Origin: Metallyticus violacea
Taxonomy: Eukaryota; Arthropoda; Insecta; Mantodea; Metallyticidae
DNA: 64,000 bases
Reading direction: 5' to 3'
Assembly (NCBI GenBank): GCA_030762175.1
Contig: CM060835.1
Coordinates: 86,982,001-87,046,000, forward strand
The notes under the pieces were generated by a model, which saw only the letters and a list, made by a program, of their open reading frames with translations, was not told the origin of the DNA and searched no databases. A program made the position numbers and the translations under genes. The stretch's first letter is position 1; the number at the start of each line of letters is the position of its first letter. This document shows positions 32,701 to 38,294 of the stretch, one piece after another.

Positions 32701-34992
32701 CTCTGCTTCCTACCTTCCACCCCCCCCCCCCAAAAAAAACTAACACATATCATAAAAAAAATGGCTAATCTCAATAAACCTACCTGAAGGAGTAATAGAA
32801 CAATATATGAACCTTTCCAAAATTTGCATCAATAAAACCTACTTCACATTCAGAGAGAATAAATAAATATAAATATATATAAAACCTTATAAAAGCATAG
32901 CAATGGGAAACAAAATTAGTTGAGGCTTTCCAACATATCAACAAATGTTGCTATTGTTATGTTGATGTCTTTGCAATAGTAAATGAACAATGGAACAAGG
33001 ATGCAATTAAATAATTTAGATGCAATTAAACTACTCAACTTACAAGGGAGCACCATTAAATTCACAATGGAAATAGAAAACAACAAGGTTCTTTCCTTTC
33101 TGGATATAAACAATGTAAAAAATGACAATATAGTGAAATTTGGCACATTCAGAAAAGATGCCCATACAAATAATTATATAAAAAACAAAAGCCACAATCC
33201 AAAACCACATAAACTTGCAATAAGCAAAAACAAGCAAAATTTAGTTCATTTTTATCTTCCAAACAACAGTAACCGCATCATCCATAGAGCAACATCTTAA
33301 TACCATGCTGGGAAGCTGACAGTAGAACATGCTGATGATGAAGGCAACCGCCTTCAAAACATGTCCAAGTAAGTGGAACAAAACTAGTGAAATTTGAGTG
33401 AATTCCTCATAAATAAGTTGTTACATTTCTCTTAATTTCTAAAAACTGGTAGGGAAGCTGACAGTGGAACCATGCTGATGACAAAAGTAACAGCCTTCAA
33501 AACATGTCCAAGTAAGTGGAACAAAACTAGTGAAATTTGAGTGTATTCCTTATAAATAAGTTGTTACATTTCTCTTAATTTCAAAATACTAGTAGGCCAG
33601 TACAGCTGCTTAGTGTAGAACTATGCATCCTCCAATTCTTTGCCTTTTAAAAATGAGCCTTTTCCACATATTATCATTACACTTTTAAATATAAAATGCT
33701 GCAATTTATTAGCTTCCTCCAAAAACTAACAAAGTCATACTCTTTTTGTGAACCACACCTAACACTCAGAAACAATGTCCATGTGTCTATATAGCAGTTA
33801 GAATTATGTTGCAGAATGGGAAGTGGACAATAATTAAAGAATTACTCCCATAAATTATTCACTATTAATCATCTTTCATTTGCCTCAGTACACCCTATTA
33901 AACAAACTGACATTACATGTAGCAAAAAACAAATGAAACTTAAATATGGGTAAGCAACATGAATAGAAGTTTTAAAAACTTACCTAGAATAACAGGAGAG
34001 TGAATAAAAATATCATTAGGAGATGATATGACTCCGTTAAATGGTAGTCTCCCAACCCACCCAACCCAAAAATTGCATCTACTATTATAGCTGAAATTGC
34101 ACCAGGGACAAAATGACAACATAGTGTGAAGTCATGGTTATGTCAATTGTAAGAAATGCACTGAATTAACAAAAACCACAATCATGGTCATTTAGATTCA
34201 AACTTTGCCTGTAGTCATAGCCATGAGGTATTACATGAACAATCAATGCACATAATTGAAATCATAGCACGATGAGTCGAACTACACACTCTTATTACTC
34301 TACTTACTTGTCAATATATACAAAAATTCAAGAGACAAAAACTTATTAAAGAAACCAACACACCTTCAGCAAGAAAAGATAAGCTAATTTTTAAACAATT
34401 CAAAAATCATCCATGGAACAGAAAAAAGCTTCAGAATATTCTTAAAGGTTTTAATATCAGGTTAGCCCCGGTAAACAGATTTATGTAAAAAATCTTACAG
34501 TTGCAGTGCGTGCTAATATTAAAGTTTTAATGAGCATTTTGCATTTGTTCCCAAAAATGTATGCACTTACTAGAATTTCACCAACTACATGCATAGACTA
34601 CTATGAACATATTTATATTTCAAGCTTATACCTGGTATTTCCTCATCTTCTTTCATAGCATCAGTTTTTTCTGTTTCCTTTACTATTGGAACAGGCGCCT
34701 TTACTGTTTCCACTTCATAAAACACGCTTTGACCAACTTTTTTAATTGTCTGGTTTACAGGAATGTGTTTAATACTTCCTTGATTTTCCATTTTGGAAGC
34801 ACTTTGAGAATCTTCACTTAAAACTTCTGTCAAAGACTTGCAAAGATCATCTAGATTACCATTGTTGGCAATCTTTAAAAGAGGTTGCTCAATTGTCAAT
34901 TGGCCCTTTCCTGCTGAGCCTCCATTCACAAATTCATATTCATCACTAGTTGCTAACGAATCATTTGATTTTACACTGGCACTATCCTCCAT
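4978..34992 (-). CDS. RABGAP1: RabGAP1-type Rab GTPase-activating protein, 5' half (five exons)
   Basis: Coding join on the minus strand: 34992-34632, 25898-25715, 25138-24955, 12509-12345, 5166-4978, with intron phases 1, 2, 0 and 0 and 361 codons in total. RabGAP1 proteins have a PTB (PID) domain, a DUF3694 region and a TBC domain that uses Arg and Gln fingers to speed GTP hydrolysis by Rab proteins, plus a C-terminal coiled coil. Only the first two regions are in the window: acidic low-complexity N-terminus (1-120), PTB-like region (about 122-290) and the start of DUF3694 (299-361). Aligned from memory with vertebrate RABGAP1, order, spacing and anchors (YLGAAAINAPKSE, CFAF, HVFRCDIPEAV, MEIKEEDGRGGFSAVPKD, ERCFGVLVSPG) agree throughout. 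All borders are GT/AG and the frame is intact, so the gene looks functional. RABGAP1L is a vertebrate paralogue; an arthropod copy would be ancestral to both. Introns are about 8.7, 0.6, 12.4 and 7.2 kb. Confidence 0.92.
5167..6247. repeat. Intron sequence with (AAT)n microsatellite at about 5858-5923
   Basis: About 21 uninterrupted AAT units at 5858-5923. The rest of this stretch shows no gene, TIR or other recognisable repeat. Confidence 0.85.
7041..7326 (-). mobile_element. tRNA-derived SINE copy 1 (inside the mariner)
   Basis: The element reads on the minus strand: a tRNA-like head with A box (TGGTGTAGTGG) and B box (GGTTCAAACC), a conserved body of about 200 bp, and an A/T-rich tail with ATAAATAAATCAAAT. 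It is flanked by an 11-bp target-site duplication, ATTGGCTTCAA, at 7030-7040 and 7327-7337, so both insertion ends are exact. Confidence 0.92.
7542..7837 (-). mobile_element. tRNA-derived SINE copy 2 (inside the mariner)
   Basis: Same family and orientation as the copy at 7041. It is flanked by the 12-bp duplication CTCTACAGTCCA at 7530-7541 and 7838-7849. The duplicated bases encode the LYSP of the mariner catalytic block, so the SINE inserted after the mariner. Confidence 0.93.
8359..8653 (-). mobile_element. tRNA-derived SINE copy 3
   Basis: Full-length copy of the same family on the minus strand, with duplicated flanks AGCCCTTA at 8351-8358 and 8654-8661. It lies outside the mariner, about 240 bp past its right end. 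Confidence 0.88.
9240..9404. repeat. (GAA)n microsatellite with a GAG-rich interruption
   Basis: About 55 purine triplets. Pure GAA blocks flank an interrupted core near 9295-9321 (gaggaggagg...). All purines are on one strand, so the tract could form triplex or slipped DNA. The poly-Glu, poly-Lys and poly-Phe reading frames it generates are not genes. Confidence 0.97.
11258..11559. repeat. Compound foldback with two overlapping inverted-repeat pairs
   Basis: The arm at 11258-11348 pairs with 11431-11521. A second arm, 11364-11422, pairs with 11501-11559. The two pairs share the segment TACAGGGCTTTCATGTAAAA (at 11401-11420; arms near 11258 and 11520 carry it too). Nothing in it looks coding. 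It resembles two facing copies of a small MITE-like unit inserted in the LINE. Confidence 0.8.
12345..12509 (-). CDS. RABGAP1: RabGAP1-like coding exon 4 (end of the PTB domain)
   Basis: Acceptor TTTACAG precedes GTGGGCCAAGTC and the donor is GGCAGA followed by gtgagt. The 55 codons (residues 244-298) read VGQVSACFAKAFQRVPKS through VYVFEVSMEIKEEDGR. In the family this is the last PTB helix (SxxFATAF), a variable linker and SLEIKEDDGKG. Both ends are phase 0. Confidence 0.92.
12510..13572. other. Intron sequence, nothing recognised
   Basis: AT-rich. I see no reading frame with a known motif and no terminal repeats. Confidence 0.5.
13573..13638 (+). mobile_element. SINE head only (tRNA-related part)
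   Basis: This copies only the tRNA-like head of the SINE family found at 7041, with A box at 13584-13594 and B box GGTTCAAACC at 13628-13637. The similarity stops just after the B box; the family body is absent. It is the only copy on the plus strand. SINEs normally lose their 5' end, so a copy that keeps only the head is unusual. Confidence 0.8.
14508..14649. repeat. 71-bp tandem duplication
   Basis: Two adjacent, nearly identical units starting TAAAATATTTTAAACTTAT at 14508 and 14579. They differ at only a few positions, which suggests a fairly recent duplication. Confidence 0.85.
14810..15180 (+). pseudogene. Possible pogo/Tigger-type transposase C-terminus, decayed
   Basis: Plus-strand frames give NADIVGMVSE-like acidic sequence, then WYINQQDKASAIMFDS and a basic KNHQ-FFKN ending. 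The C-termini of jerky/Tigger transposases have an acidic stretch, an AL..yleqq block and a basic KQ.I..FF ending. The resemblance is weak, no DDE residue is visible, and stop codons are present. Confidence 0.3.
15566..15611 (-). ncRNA. Hammerhead-like ribozyme motif, PLE 3' region, ACAUGU type
   Basis: On the minus strand: CUGAUGA (plus 15601-15607), U, stem II GAAGG/CCUUU, GAAAC (plus 15577-15581), AU loop, GUC. All invariant core positions of a hammerhead are present. Stem I is short. Stem III is the palindrome ACAUGU. Confidence 0.65.
15720..16840. repeat. Three copies of a PLE 3'-end module (two direct, one inverted)
   Basis: A module of about 270-290 bp occurs at about 15720-15990, 16225-16485 and, inverted, 16550-16830. 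Each carries, in antisense to the plus strand for the first two, GAAACCGG followed by UC, that is the GAAA/stem III half of a hammerhead of the ACCGGU type. The CUGANGA half is not recognisable in these copies (a GUGGAUG sequence stands in its place), so they are probably dead ribozymes. Confidence 0.7.
16851..17216 (-). pseudogene. PLE GIY-YIG endonuclease fragment
   Basis: The 121-codon frame reads LAPVNKCNLKNLL-type linker, then ISCKDCNNKYIGKTKRNI, RFKEHMRS, KSAVAYHFW and LSVWENIFF. That is the C-terminal GIY-YIG nuclease of PLEs, with a Cys pair and the YIG tripeptide followed by R and E. The upstream RT of the same element is at 17524-17846 in the same orientation, separated by frameshifts. 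Confidence 0.88.
17524..17846 (-). pseudogene. PLE reverse transcriptase palm fragment
   Basis: The frame reads KKGLAIGNPLSPFLADIYM, CWYRYVDDVFAII and LPFLDIKVIKNDNI. YVDD is the catalytic block of the RT palm, and GNPLSPFLADIYM is the preceding motif of PLE-type RTs. The RT is cut off upstream at about 17847, where an inverted partial copy of the same element starts. The extra codons of the open frame beyond 17846 belong to that inverted copy. Confidence 0.88.
17849..18410 (+). pseudogene. Inverted partial PLE copy with linker and GIY-YIG
   Basis: Plus-strand mirror of 16874-17432. The frame includes FHPWAHQKFQKIFKEANII, LAPVNKCNLKNLL, CKDCNNKYIGKTKRN and KSAVVYHFWQENHEF. It is nearly identical to the minus copy, with a few substitutions (for example Q for R before FKEHMR). 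Confidence 0.85.
18474..18524 (-). ncRNA. Hammerhead-like ribozyme motif, ACCGGU type
   Basis: Minus-strand twin of the motif at 19176: CUGAAGA (plus 18510-18516), stem II GGGAACA/UGUUCUC, GAAAC (plus 18487-18491), CG, GUU. Confidence 0.65.
19176..19226 (+). ncRNA. Hammerhead-like ribozyme motif, ACCGGU type
   Basis: CUGAAGA at 19184-19190, U, stem II GGGAACA (19192-19198) with UGUUCUC (19202-19208) around an AAA loop, GAAAC at 19209-19213, CG, GUU at 19216-19218. Stem I pairs UAGCAUGG with CCAUACAU in five of the first six positions. Stem III is the palindrome ACCGGU. Confidence 0.68.
19449..19494 (+). ncRNA. Hammerhead-like ribozyme motif, ACAUGU type
   Basis: CUGACGA at 19453-19459, stem II GAAGG/CCUAU with one mismatch, GAAAC at 19478-19482, AU, GUC at 19485-19487. 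It is the mirror of the motif at 15566. Confidence 0.6.
19613..19902 (-). mobile_element. tRNA-derived SINE copy 4
   Basis: Minus-strand copy of the family at 7041, somewhat diverged, with 9-bp duplications TTTACTGTA at 19604-19612 and 19903-19911. Confidence 0.85.
19912..20389. other. Intron sequence, nothing recognised
   Basis: AT-rich, no motif-bearing frame. Confidence 0.5.
20390..21104 (+). mobile_element. mariner, internally deleted
   Basis: TIRs: the left end begins CAAGGGCCATTTGGAAAGTT at 20390; the right end, read on the minus strand from 21104, begins CAAGGATCATTTGAAAAGTT. TA flanks both ends (20388-20389 and 21105-21106). Plus-strand frames keep part of the helix-turn-helix region (GRPKSVRTSEIINKV) and the C-terminus (remnant SPDL..., KKSIG-like, LQAWRNLTF). 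The middle of the transposase is missing. It is a different mariner lineage from the one at 6248. Confidence 0.85.
21176..21439 (-). mobile_element. tRNA-derived SINE copy 5
   Basis: Minus-strand copy with a 13-bp duplication ACAAGATCATGGA at 21163-21175 and 21440-21452. The body has an internal deletion of about 20-30 bp relative to the copy at 7542. Confidence 0.9.
21453..22000. other. Intron sequence, nothing recognised
   Basis: AT-rich. No repeat or coding signal seen. Confidence 0.5.
22477..22788 (-). pseudogene. PLE reverse transcriptase palm fragment (YVDD)
   Basis: Open minus-strand frame MGNPLSPFLAELFMSSFG, SWYRYVDDIFAIIPKK, LPFLDLKIIRN. It belongs to a PLE family related to, but distinct from, the one at 17524. 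Confidence 0.88.
24130..24372 (+). pseudogene. PLE C-terminal coding end
   Basis: The frame KNHEIKLEIKLLKHLYNPLELSTWEKMFILKN resembles the C-terminus after GIY-YIG (compare LELSVWENIF at 16900). The stop codon (TGA at 24370-24372) falls inside the CUGAAGA of the hammerhead motif, so coding end and ribozyme overlap. Confidence 0.8.
24361..24408 (+). ncRNA. Hammerhead-like ribozyme motif, stem III not palindromic
   Basis: CUGAAGA at 24369-24375, U, stem II GGGAGA (24377-24382) with UCUCUC (24386-24391), GAAAU at 24392-24396, GC, UUC. Stem I pairs GUAAGCAA with UUACUUUU in about six of eight positions. Stem III reads AUGCUU, one base from the palindrome AUGCAU. Confidence 0.55.
24452..24590. 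repeat. Small palindrome of PLE 3' ends around a hammerhead motif
   Basis: About 24452-24504 and 24539-24588 are inverted copies of the pLTR tail (GGAGCAATAAGAGTGTGTAG on the plus strand at the right arm). Confidence 0.8.
24488..24535 (-). ncRNA. Hammerhead-like ribozyme motif, ACUAGU type
   Basis: Minus strand: CUGAGGA (plus 24523-24529), U, stem II ACGA/UCGU, GAAAC (plus 24500-24504), UA, GUA. Core residues are complete; stem III is the palindrome ACUAGU. Confidence 0.6.
24955..25138 (-). CDS. RABGAP1: RabGAP1-like coding exon 3 (PTB domain core)
   Basis: Acceptor GGTTACAG precedes ATTATATGATGCC and the donor is GAGGCT followed by gtaagt. It enters in phase 2 and leaves in phase 0. Residues about 182-243 read LYDANSQVVMARYEIHRI, LFYARGTAG, CFAFTWSH and CHVFRCDIPEA. 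In the family this is the PTB strand set with ILFCVRG, CFAF and HVFRCEIQEAV. Confidence 0.93.
25139..25714. other. Short intron 2 (576 bp)
   Basis: The only intron of this gene under 1 kb; it contains no recognisable transposon, unlike its neighbours. Apart from a C run near 25682-25688 nothing stands out. Confidence 0.7.
25715..25898 (-). CDS. RABGAP1: RabGAP1-like coding exon 2 (start of the PTB domain)
   Basis: Acceptor ATTTTTCAG precedes TTGCAGATG and the donor is GTTGT followed by gtgagtag. It enters in phase 1 and leaves in phase 2. Residues about 121-181: VADVQQDCTIFSGVSYLG, AAAINAPKSEAE, IKVSVSIPSSSDGTV. The YLG and INAPKSE blocks match the family's first PTB strand and helix (YLGCASVNAPRSE). 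Confidence 0.93.
25899..26290. repeat. Intron sequence with a short low-complexity patch
   Basis: A short simple-sequence patch of CCCAC/CTCAC and GTGGGT/CACACA motifs at about 25970-26048 forms a weak palindrome (CACTCACTCACTGTGAGTG). No coding signal. Confidence 0.5.
26295..26660 (+). mobile_element. Penelope-like element, 3' end only
   Basis: The frame 26306-26620 reads TRTKEHFRNLRYKKVDKSAFADHFW, LTIWEKIYILKNKHRVMNFDIPPMDF: the C-terminal part of a PLE GIY-YIG protein. The YIG block itself is missing (5' truncation). The stop codon lies inside a hammerhead motif, as at 24370. Confidence 0.85.
26590..26634 (+). ncRNA. Hammerhead-like ribozyme motif, ACAUGU type
   Basis: CUGAGGA at 26595-26601, U, stem II GAGAG (26603-26607) with CUCUU (26614-26618), GAAAC at 26619-26623, AU, GUU at 26626-26628. 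Stem I CAG/CUG, three pairs. Confidence 0.6.
26682..26769. repeat. Compound (GT)n(AT)n microsatellite
   Basis: About 16 GT units run directly into about 27 AT units. Confidence 0.97.
26776..28475 (+). pseudogene. Non-LTR retrotransposon (LINE), RT and C-terminal part
   Basis: The open frame 26846-27409 reads PSNYIGISLLAMILF, LDFQGGFTTEKCTLDNI, KMYMLFADLEKAFDTI, LKQGCKLSPVLFNLFIDEIL; after a frameshift comes LLFVDDLVAA at about 27391-27420. These are RT fingers and palm motifs with the catalytic D pair kept as VDD. Downstream (27560-28200) frames give LGVSLNSNGKWTEQRN and a thumb/C-terminal region with stops. No endonuclease is present (5'-truncated). A tail AATAAATATTAATTCATTCA ends near 28475. 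I cannot assign the clade. Confidence 0.82.
28476..31985. other. Intron sequence, no gene recognised
   Basis: AT-rich sequence. A segment near 31130-31500 contains a reversed B-box-like GATTTGAATCC and may be a very old SINE, but I cannot align it to the family at 7041. Nothing else is recognisable. Confidence 0.45.
31986..32165 (-). mobile_element. Second tRNA-derived SINE family (single copy)
   Basis: On the minus strand the sequence begins TTGGCTCAGATTCTAGCA (A-box-like) and has GGGTTTAATCCCC (B-box-like) about 40 bp later, spacing right for a tRNA head. The body differs from the family at 7041. No duplication was found, so boundaries are approximate. Confidence 0.5.
32166..32465. other. 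Intron sequence with an (ATG)CCCCCCCCC homopolymer
   Basis: A C9 run lies near 32250; nothing else recognised. Confidence 0.5.
33328..33370 (+). ncRNA. Hammerhead-like ribozyme motif, ACAUGU type, G12 substituted
   Basis: CUGAUGA at 33332-33338, U, stem II GAAGGC (33340-33345) with GCCUUC (33350-33355), then AAAAC (33356-33360) instead of GAAAC, AU, GUC. Stem II is a perfect six-pair helix, but loss of the invariant G12 should abolish cleavage. Confidence 0.6.
33471..33513 (+). ncRNA. Hammerhead-like ribozyme motif, decayed
   Basis: Second unit of the tandem pair: CUGAUGA at 33475-33481 and AAAAC AU GUC at 33499-33508 are kept, but stem II no longer pairs. Confidence 0.5.
33595..34261. other. 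Intron sequence, nothing recognised
   Basis: No motif-bearing frame or repeat seen. Confidence 0.5.
34262..34500 (+). mobile_element. Penelope-like element fragment (pLTR tail plus linker)
   Basis: 34262-34315 is an inverted pLTR tail (minus strand: AGTAATAAGAGTGTGTAGTT). The plus-strand sequence that follows encodes FKNHPWNRKKLQNILKGF and RLAPVNRFM, the linker before the GIY-YIG domain of PLEs (compare FHPWAHQKFQKIFKEA at 18017). Only about 130 bp separates it from the end of exon 1. Confidence 0.7.
34632..34992 (-). CDS. RABGAP1: RabGAP1-like first coding exon
   Basis: The ATG is at 34992-34990, six bases after an acceptor (TGGGTTTGTTTCAG, exon begins at 34998). The donor is ATACCAG followed by gtataag at 34632, leaving phase 1. 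The 120 codons read MEDSASVKSNDSLATSDEYE and on: acidic, Ser/Thr-rich, no domain. RABGAP1 homologues start in the same way (short acidic Ser-rich leader before the PTB). A longer frame upstream of the acceptor is intron read-through. The exon starting just before the ATG implies at least one untranslated exon upstream. Confidence 0.88.
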
Positions 34993-34998
34993 CACTGT

Positions 34999-36200
34999 CT
35001 GAAACAAACCCATAAAATTATAATCACATAAGCATCTACTGCAGTCCACTGTTTATAGAGCAATATTAAATGTACACATTATGCTCACCTTTACACTTAA
35101 TTTAAGTGATACAATTACTTTTAATGCCACATAACGTCAACTAAATCGGTTATACAAGGTTTTAATTCTTGTTCATATTTTTTCTTCAATTTAGGTTATT
35201 AAGCTATGGATGCCAAAAATTCTCTACCCCTAGCCGTTAAAAATCTACCACACTAATCCGATTTTAGTTTTACATTTATTAAAGTCAGTAAAGAGTAACA
35301 CTGAATCTGTACCTTCATTTAAGCCCTTTTAACACTTCCACGACTTTGAAATATAAATGCATCGCTGCGATAGTTTTTTCAGCCTCCAAGCACACAGGAC
35401 AAACAGGTGACGGATAACAGCCTATAAACAGTTCATACCTCTATGAAATATGATAAATAACGGGACAACAACTGCAGATAAACATTATTATATAATTTAT
35501 AATCGAAATTCATACTGCTCAGGAGTGTCACACACAAAGATCATGTTTGTTTTAAAGCAGCATAATTCCATAATCAAATTTAGTAAATGAACTACAGTAA
35601 TGCTAACACTCAAACAAAATTTAAAATACTACTGCAGGAAATATTATGACAACGTAAAACTTTGTTTCAACCTTAATGTTTATTAATGTCCGCACCTACT
35701 CTTTTAGTACACCTCCCATGAACACTGCAAGTGACGTTTTGAAATTCAAGGCTCGTTTATCACACCCCCTACCTACGCACTAGTCACATAGGAACACCGA
35801 AGAAACACCTCTATTCCTATGCATTCTGTCTGCTAATGCTGACGATTTTTTAATTTTATTTTTGCGTTATCTTACAGTCTACGGTTACGTTAATTGTAAA
35901 TTAATCCTAGCGATATATATGCAATATAATCATAATACCGATTACTAATTAAATCCCGTCCTTAGCCATTTCTAGATCAAAGAAAGTTTTTATAACCCAT
36001 GTGTTAAATAATTGTTAACAACCAAACCCAGACCACAAATTAATAATCAATGTTTGTGGCAATCCGTGTAAACAAGAAATCATATTATTTATTGCACAGC
36101 TTACATGATGCAGTGGTCTTATATATTGCGCAGGCTCTTTTCTTAAAAAAAAAAATCTCCCAGTGTCATATTCCTAACGTTTTGATACCTGTGATGCAAA
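34999..36200 (-). promoter_or_regulatory. Probable 5' UTR/promoter region of the RabGAP gene (unresolved)
   Basis: Exon 1 begins at a splice acceptor, so a non-coding exon and the promoter must lie to the right. The stretch 35660-35870 is richer in C and G than its surroundings and has donor-like sites on the minus strand (GTAGGT near 35690 and 35771). I cannot pick the donor or the start site. The region contains no transposon I recognise. Confidence 0.3.
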
Positions 36201-36201
36201 T

Positions 36202-36203
36202 GC

Positions 36204-36286
<83 letters not shown>

Positions 36287-36396
36287 TAATAATTTACTTT
36301 GTGGGGTAGGAACTGTATCAGTCTTAATATGAAAATGTATTGAGATTGTCCAGAGAGGCATATAATTTCTGATGCATAATGGTAGCTCACTTCACA

Positions 36397-36456
<60 letters not shown>

Positions 36457-36477
36457 GTTGTTGTTGTTGTTGTTGTT
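36202..36477. repeat. Inverted pair of compound microsatellites
   Basis: 36202-36294 is (AAC)n then (AAT)n; 36397-36477 is (ATT)n then (GTT)n, its reverse complement including the order of the two blocks. About 100 bp of unique sequence lies between. The arms can form a hairpin of about 80 bp. Confidence 0.9.
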
Positions 36478-36819
36478 AAGGAACCATTACAAAAAATAAT
36501 CTTACTCCTCCTCATATACAGTTGTTAATTGAATAATCTTTGAGAATTGACACCCCACTCATTTGTGTTATGTTTACCAGGGTTAGTTGTATCGCACCAC
36601 ATTCAAAGGAATTTCTTATACACAATTTTTCAAGATCTGATACAGATGAATTATTTTAGGTAATCGCTCATTATATATATGATCAATGATGATGTGTTTC
36701 CTTTCTGATGGGAAACATTCATCATTGGACTTCAGTAATTATTCCAATTACAGTAAGTTATTGAAACGCCCTTGCTAGAAGTGAGAAGATATATATAAAA
36801 TTGGTGGATTAACTATAGG

Positions 36820-38290
36820 CTCTCTGACCACGATGCACAAGTAATAGCCAAGAAGGACTGCAATAAAACTCAAAATTGTATAGATATAAAATATAGAGAT
36901 ATTAATGATGTAAACTACTCGTGTGGGGGCCGGGTATAAAGAATAGCCCAACTCAACTCGTGCATGTCTTAAGAGGTGACTGAAATGGGTACCCAGTGCT
37001 TGGGGGTATAACAGCGGATTAAAATACGGTAGCCTGGTCTTCCAGGTTGGGGCTTAGATCGTATGGTTGACGACCCAACATCTGAAAAAAATACACTGAG
37101 ATGACTCGATTAACGCCTCGGAATTGGAAGGATTATAAGCACGATTATGCGACGAAATATGGTTTTTGAGTTTGTTACTTGGAATGTCAGAACTTTATAT
37201 AGATTTGGAGCTGTGAAAGCGGTGATCACGGAGCTTAAGAGGTACAATGTATTTGTAACAGCTGTTCAAGGGGTTAGATGGCACGGAAGTGGGATCCAGG
37301 ATATTAGGAGTTACTCCATCTTATATAGATGGAAGAGAGAAAGGGTTTATGAACTCGGAATGACATTTAATGTAGATTCCAAGATTAAAATGGTATAATA
37401 GAGTTTAAGTCTATCAATGAATGGATATGTGTGTTGAGATTGAGGATGAAGTTTTATAATAAGGCAATGATAAATGTATATGCGCCGACAGAAGAGAAAG
37501 AACTTCAAGAGAAAGACGAATTTTATAAGTTGGAAAGGGCGCTGGACGCTCTATCTTCTAATGAAGTGAAAGTAATTTTAGGGAATCTTAATGCGAAAAT
37601 AGGAAAAGAATGTGAGTTTGGAGGTACGGTGGGGAACAACAGCCTACATGATTTATTTGATGACAATGGTAGAGGAATAATAGATCTGGCCTTAAGCTCA
37701 ACTCAATTTACACACAAACATTCATAAATAAACCTGGAGATCCCCTGATGGCACTAACATTAATCAGATTGACCATATACTGATAGATAAAAGAAGAGCT
37801 ACAGGAATACAGGATGTTAGATCTTACAGAGGAGCAGATTGTGATTCGAATCGCTATCTAGTAAAGGTCAAGTATTTATGTAGCATTAGTAATACACCCA
37901 GACATAAATCAGAAAGGCAGCCTAGATTTAATGTGGCATCATTAAAGGAAGAGGATATGAGAACTAAGTTTCAGAGGATAGTTGAATCTGAATGTGAAGA
38001 TAGGAGATAGAGATTGAGGAAGGGATAGAGACATGTTGGGAAGAATGAAAAGTGGTTTGTAAGTGAAGAAACGACTGGACATAAAGAAAAAAACTTGGAA
38101 AACAATTAGTTCAATAGCGAATGCGCAAAGGTATTAGAAGAGAGAAACGAGGCACGGAAGAGGTATTTTGAGCGCCCTACAAGCTATAAATGTATAGAAT
38201 ATCAAAATAAGAGCTGAGAGGTTCATTATGTATGCAGGCGGAAGAAGAGAGAAACGCGGAACAGGAGAATTATACAGACGGAGAATACTT
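36820..38290 (+). pseudogene. RTE-clade LINE, 5' UTR and endonuclease, catalytically dead
   Basis: GC-richer leader (36930-37145), then frames 37147-37398 and 37431-37727 with VTWNVRTLYRFGAVKAVI, TAVQGVRWHGSG, MINVYAPTEEKE, ILGNLNAKIGKE; further on TNINQIDHILIDKRRATGIQ, VRSYRGADCDSNRYLV. RTE endonucleases (annotated as craniofacial development protein 2-like in many genomes) normally have LQEVRW, GDFNAKIG and SDHYLV. Here the metal-binding Glu is Gly, the Asp is Asn, and SDH is SNR. The RT is missing because another LINE begins at about 38295. Confidence 0.85.
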
Positions 38291-38294
38291 TCAA

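Larger units (their letters stand above)
32466..33590 (+). mobile_element. Penelope-like element, RT fragments and duplicated 3' repeat
   Basis: The frame 32472-32768 gives the RT fingers (NSPTYNLANYLFKKF, ADLLVSYDVVSLLPT), broken by a C10 run at about 32719. The frame near 32930-33300 gives CYVDVFAIVN (the YVDD block has lost one D: YVD-V), LLNLQGSTIKFTMEIENNKV and LSFLDINNVKNDNI. The GIY-YIG domain is absent. The coding end is followed by two tandem copies of a 142-bp 3' unit, each with a hammerhead-like core. Confidence 0.85.
33311..33594 (+). repeat. 142-bp tandem pair of PLE 3' units
   Basis: Units start GGAAGCTGACAGT at 33311 and 33453 and share nearly the whole 142 bp, including CATGTCCAAGTAAGTGGAAC and the AAATTTGAGTG tail. 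Tandem 3' units with hammerheads are a known PLE arrangement. Confidence 0.9.

Noticed and set aside
34993..35049. Nineteen extra N-terminal codons for the RabGAP protein
   Set aside because: They lie upstream of a clear splice acceptor and read through intron sequence; homologues start at the MEDSASV position.
36050..36390. Poly-Gln, poly-Leu, poly-Tyr and poly-Cys frames
   Set aside because: Products of the (AAC)n(AAT)n microsatellite, not a polyQ gene.
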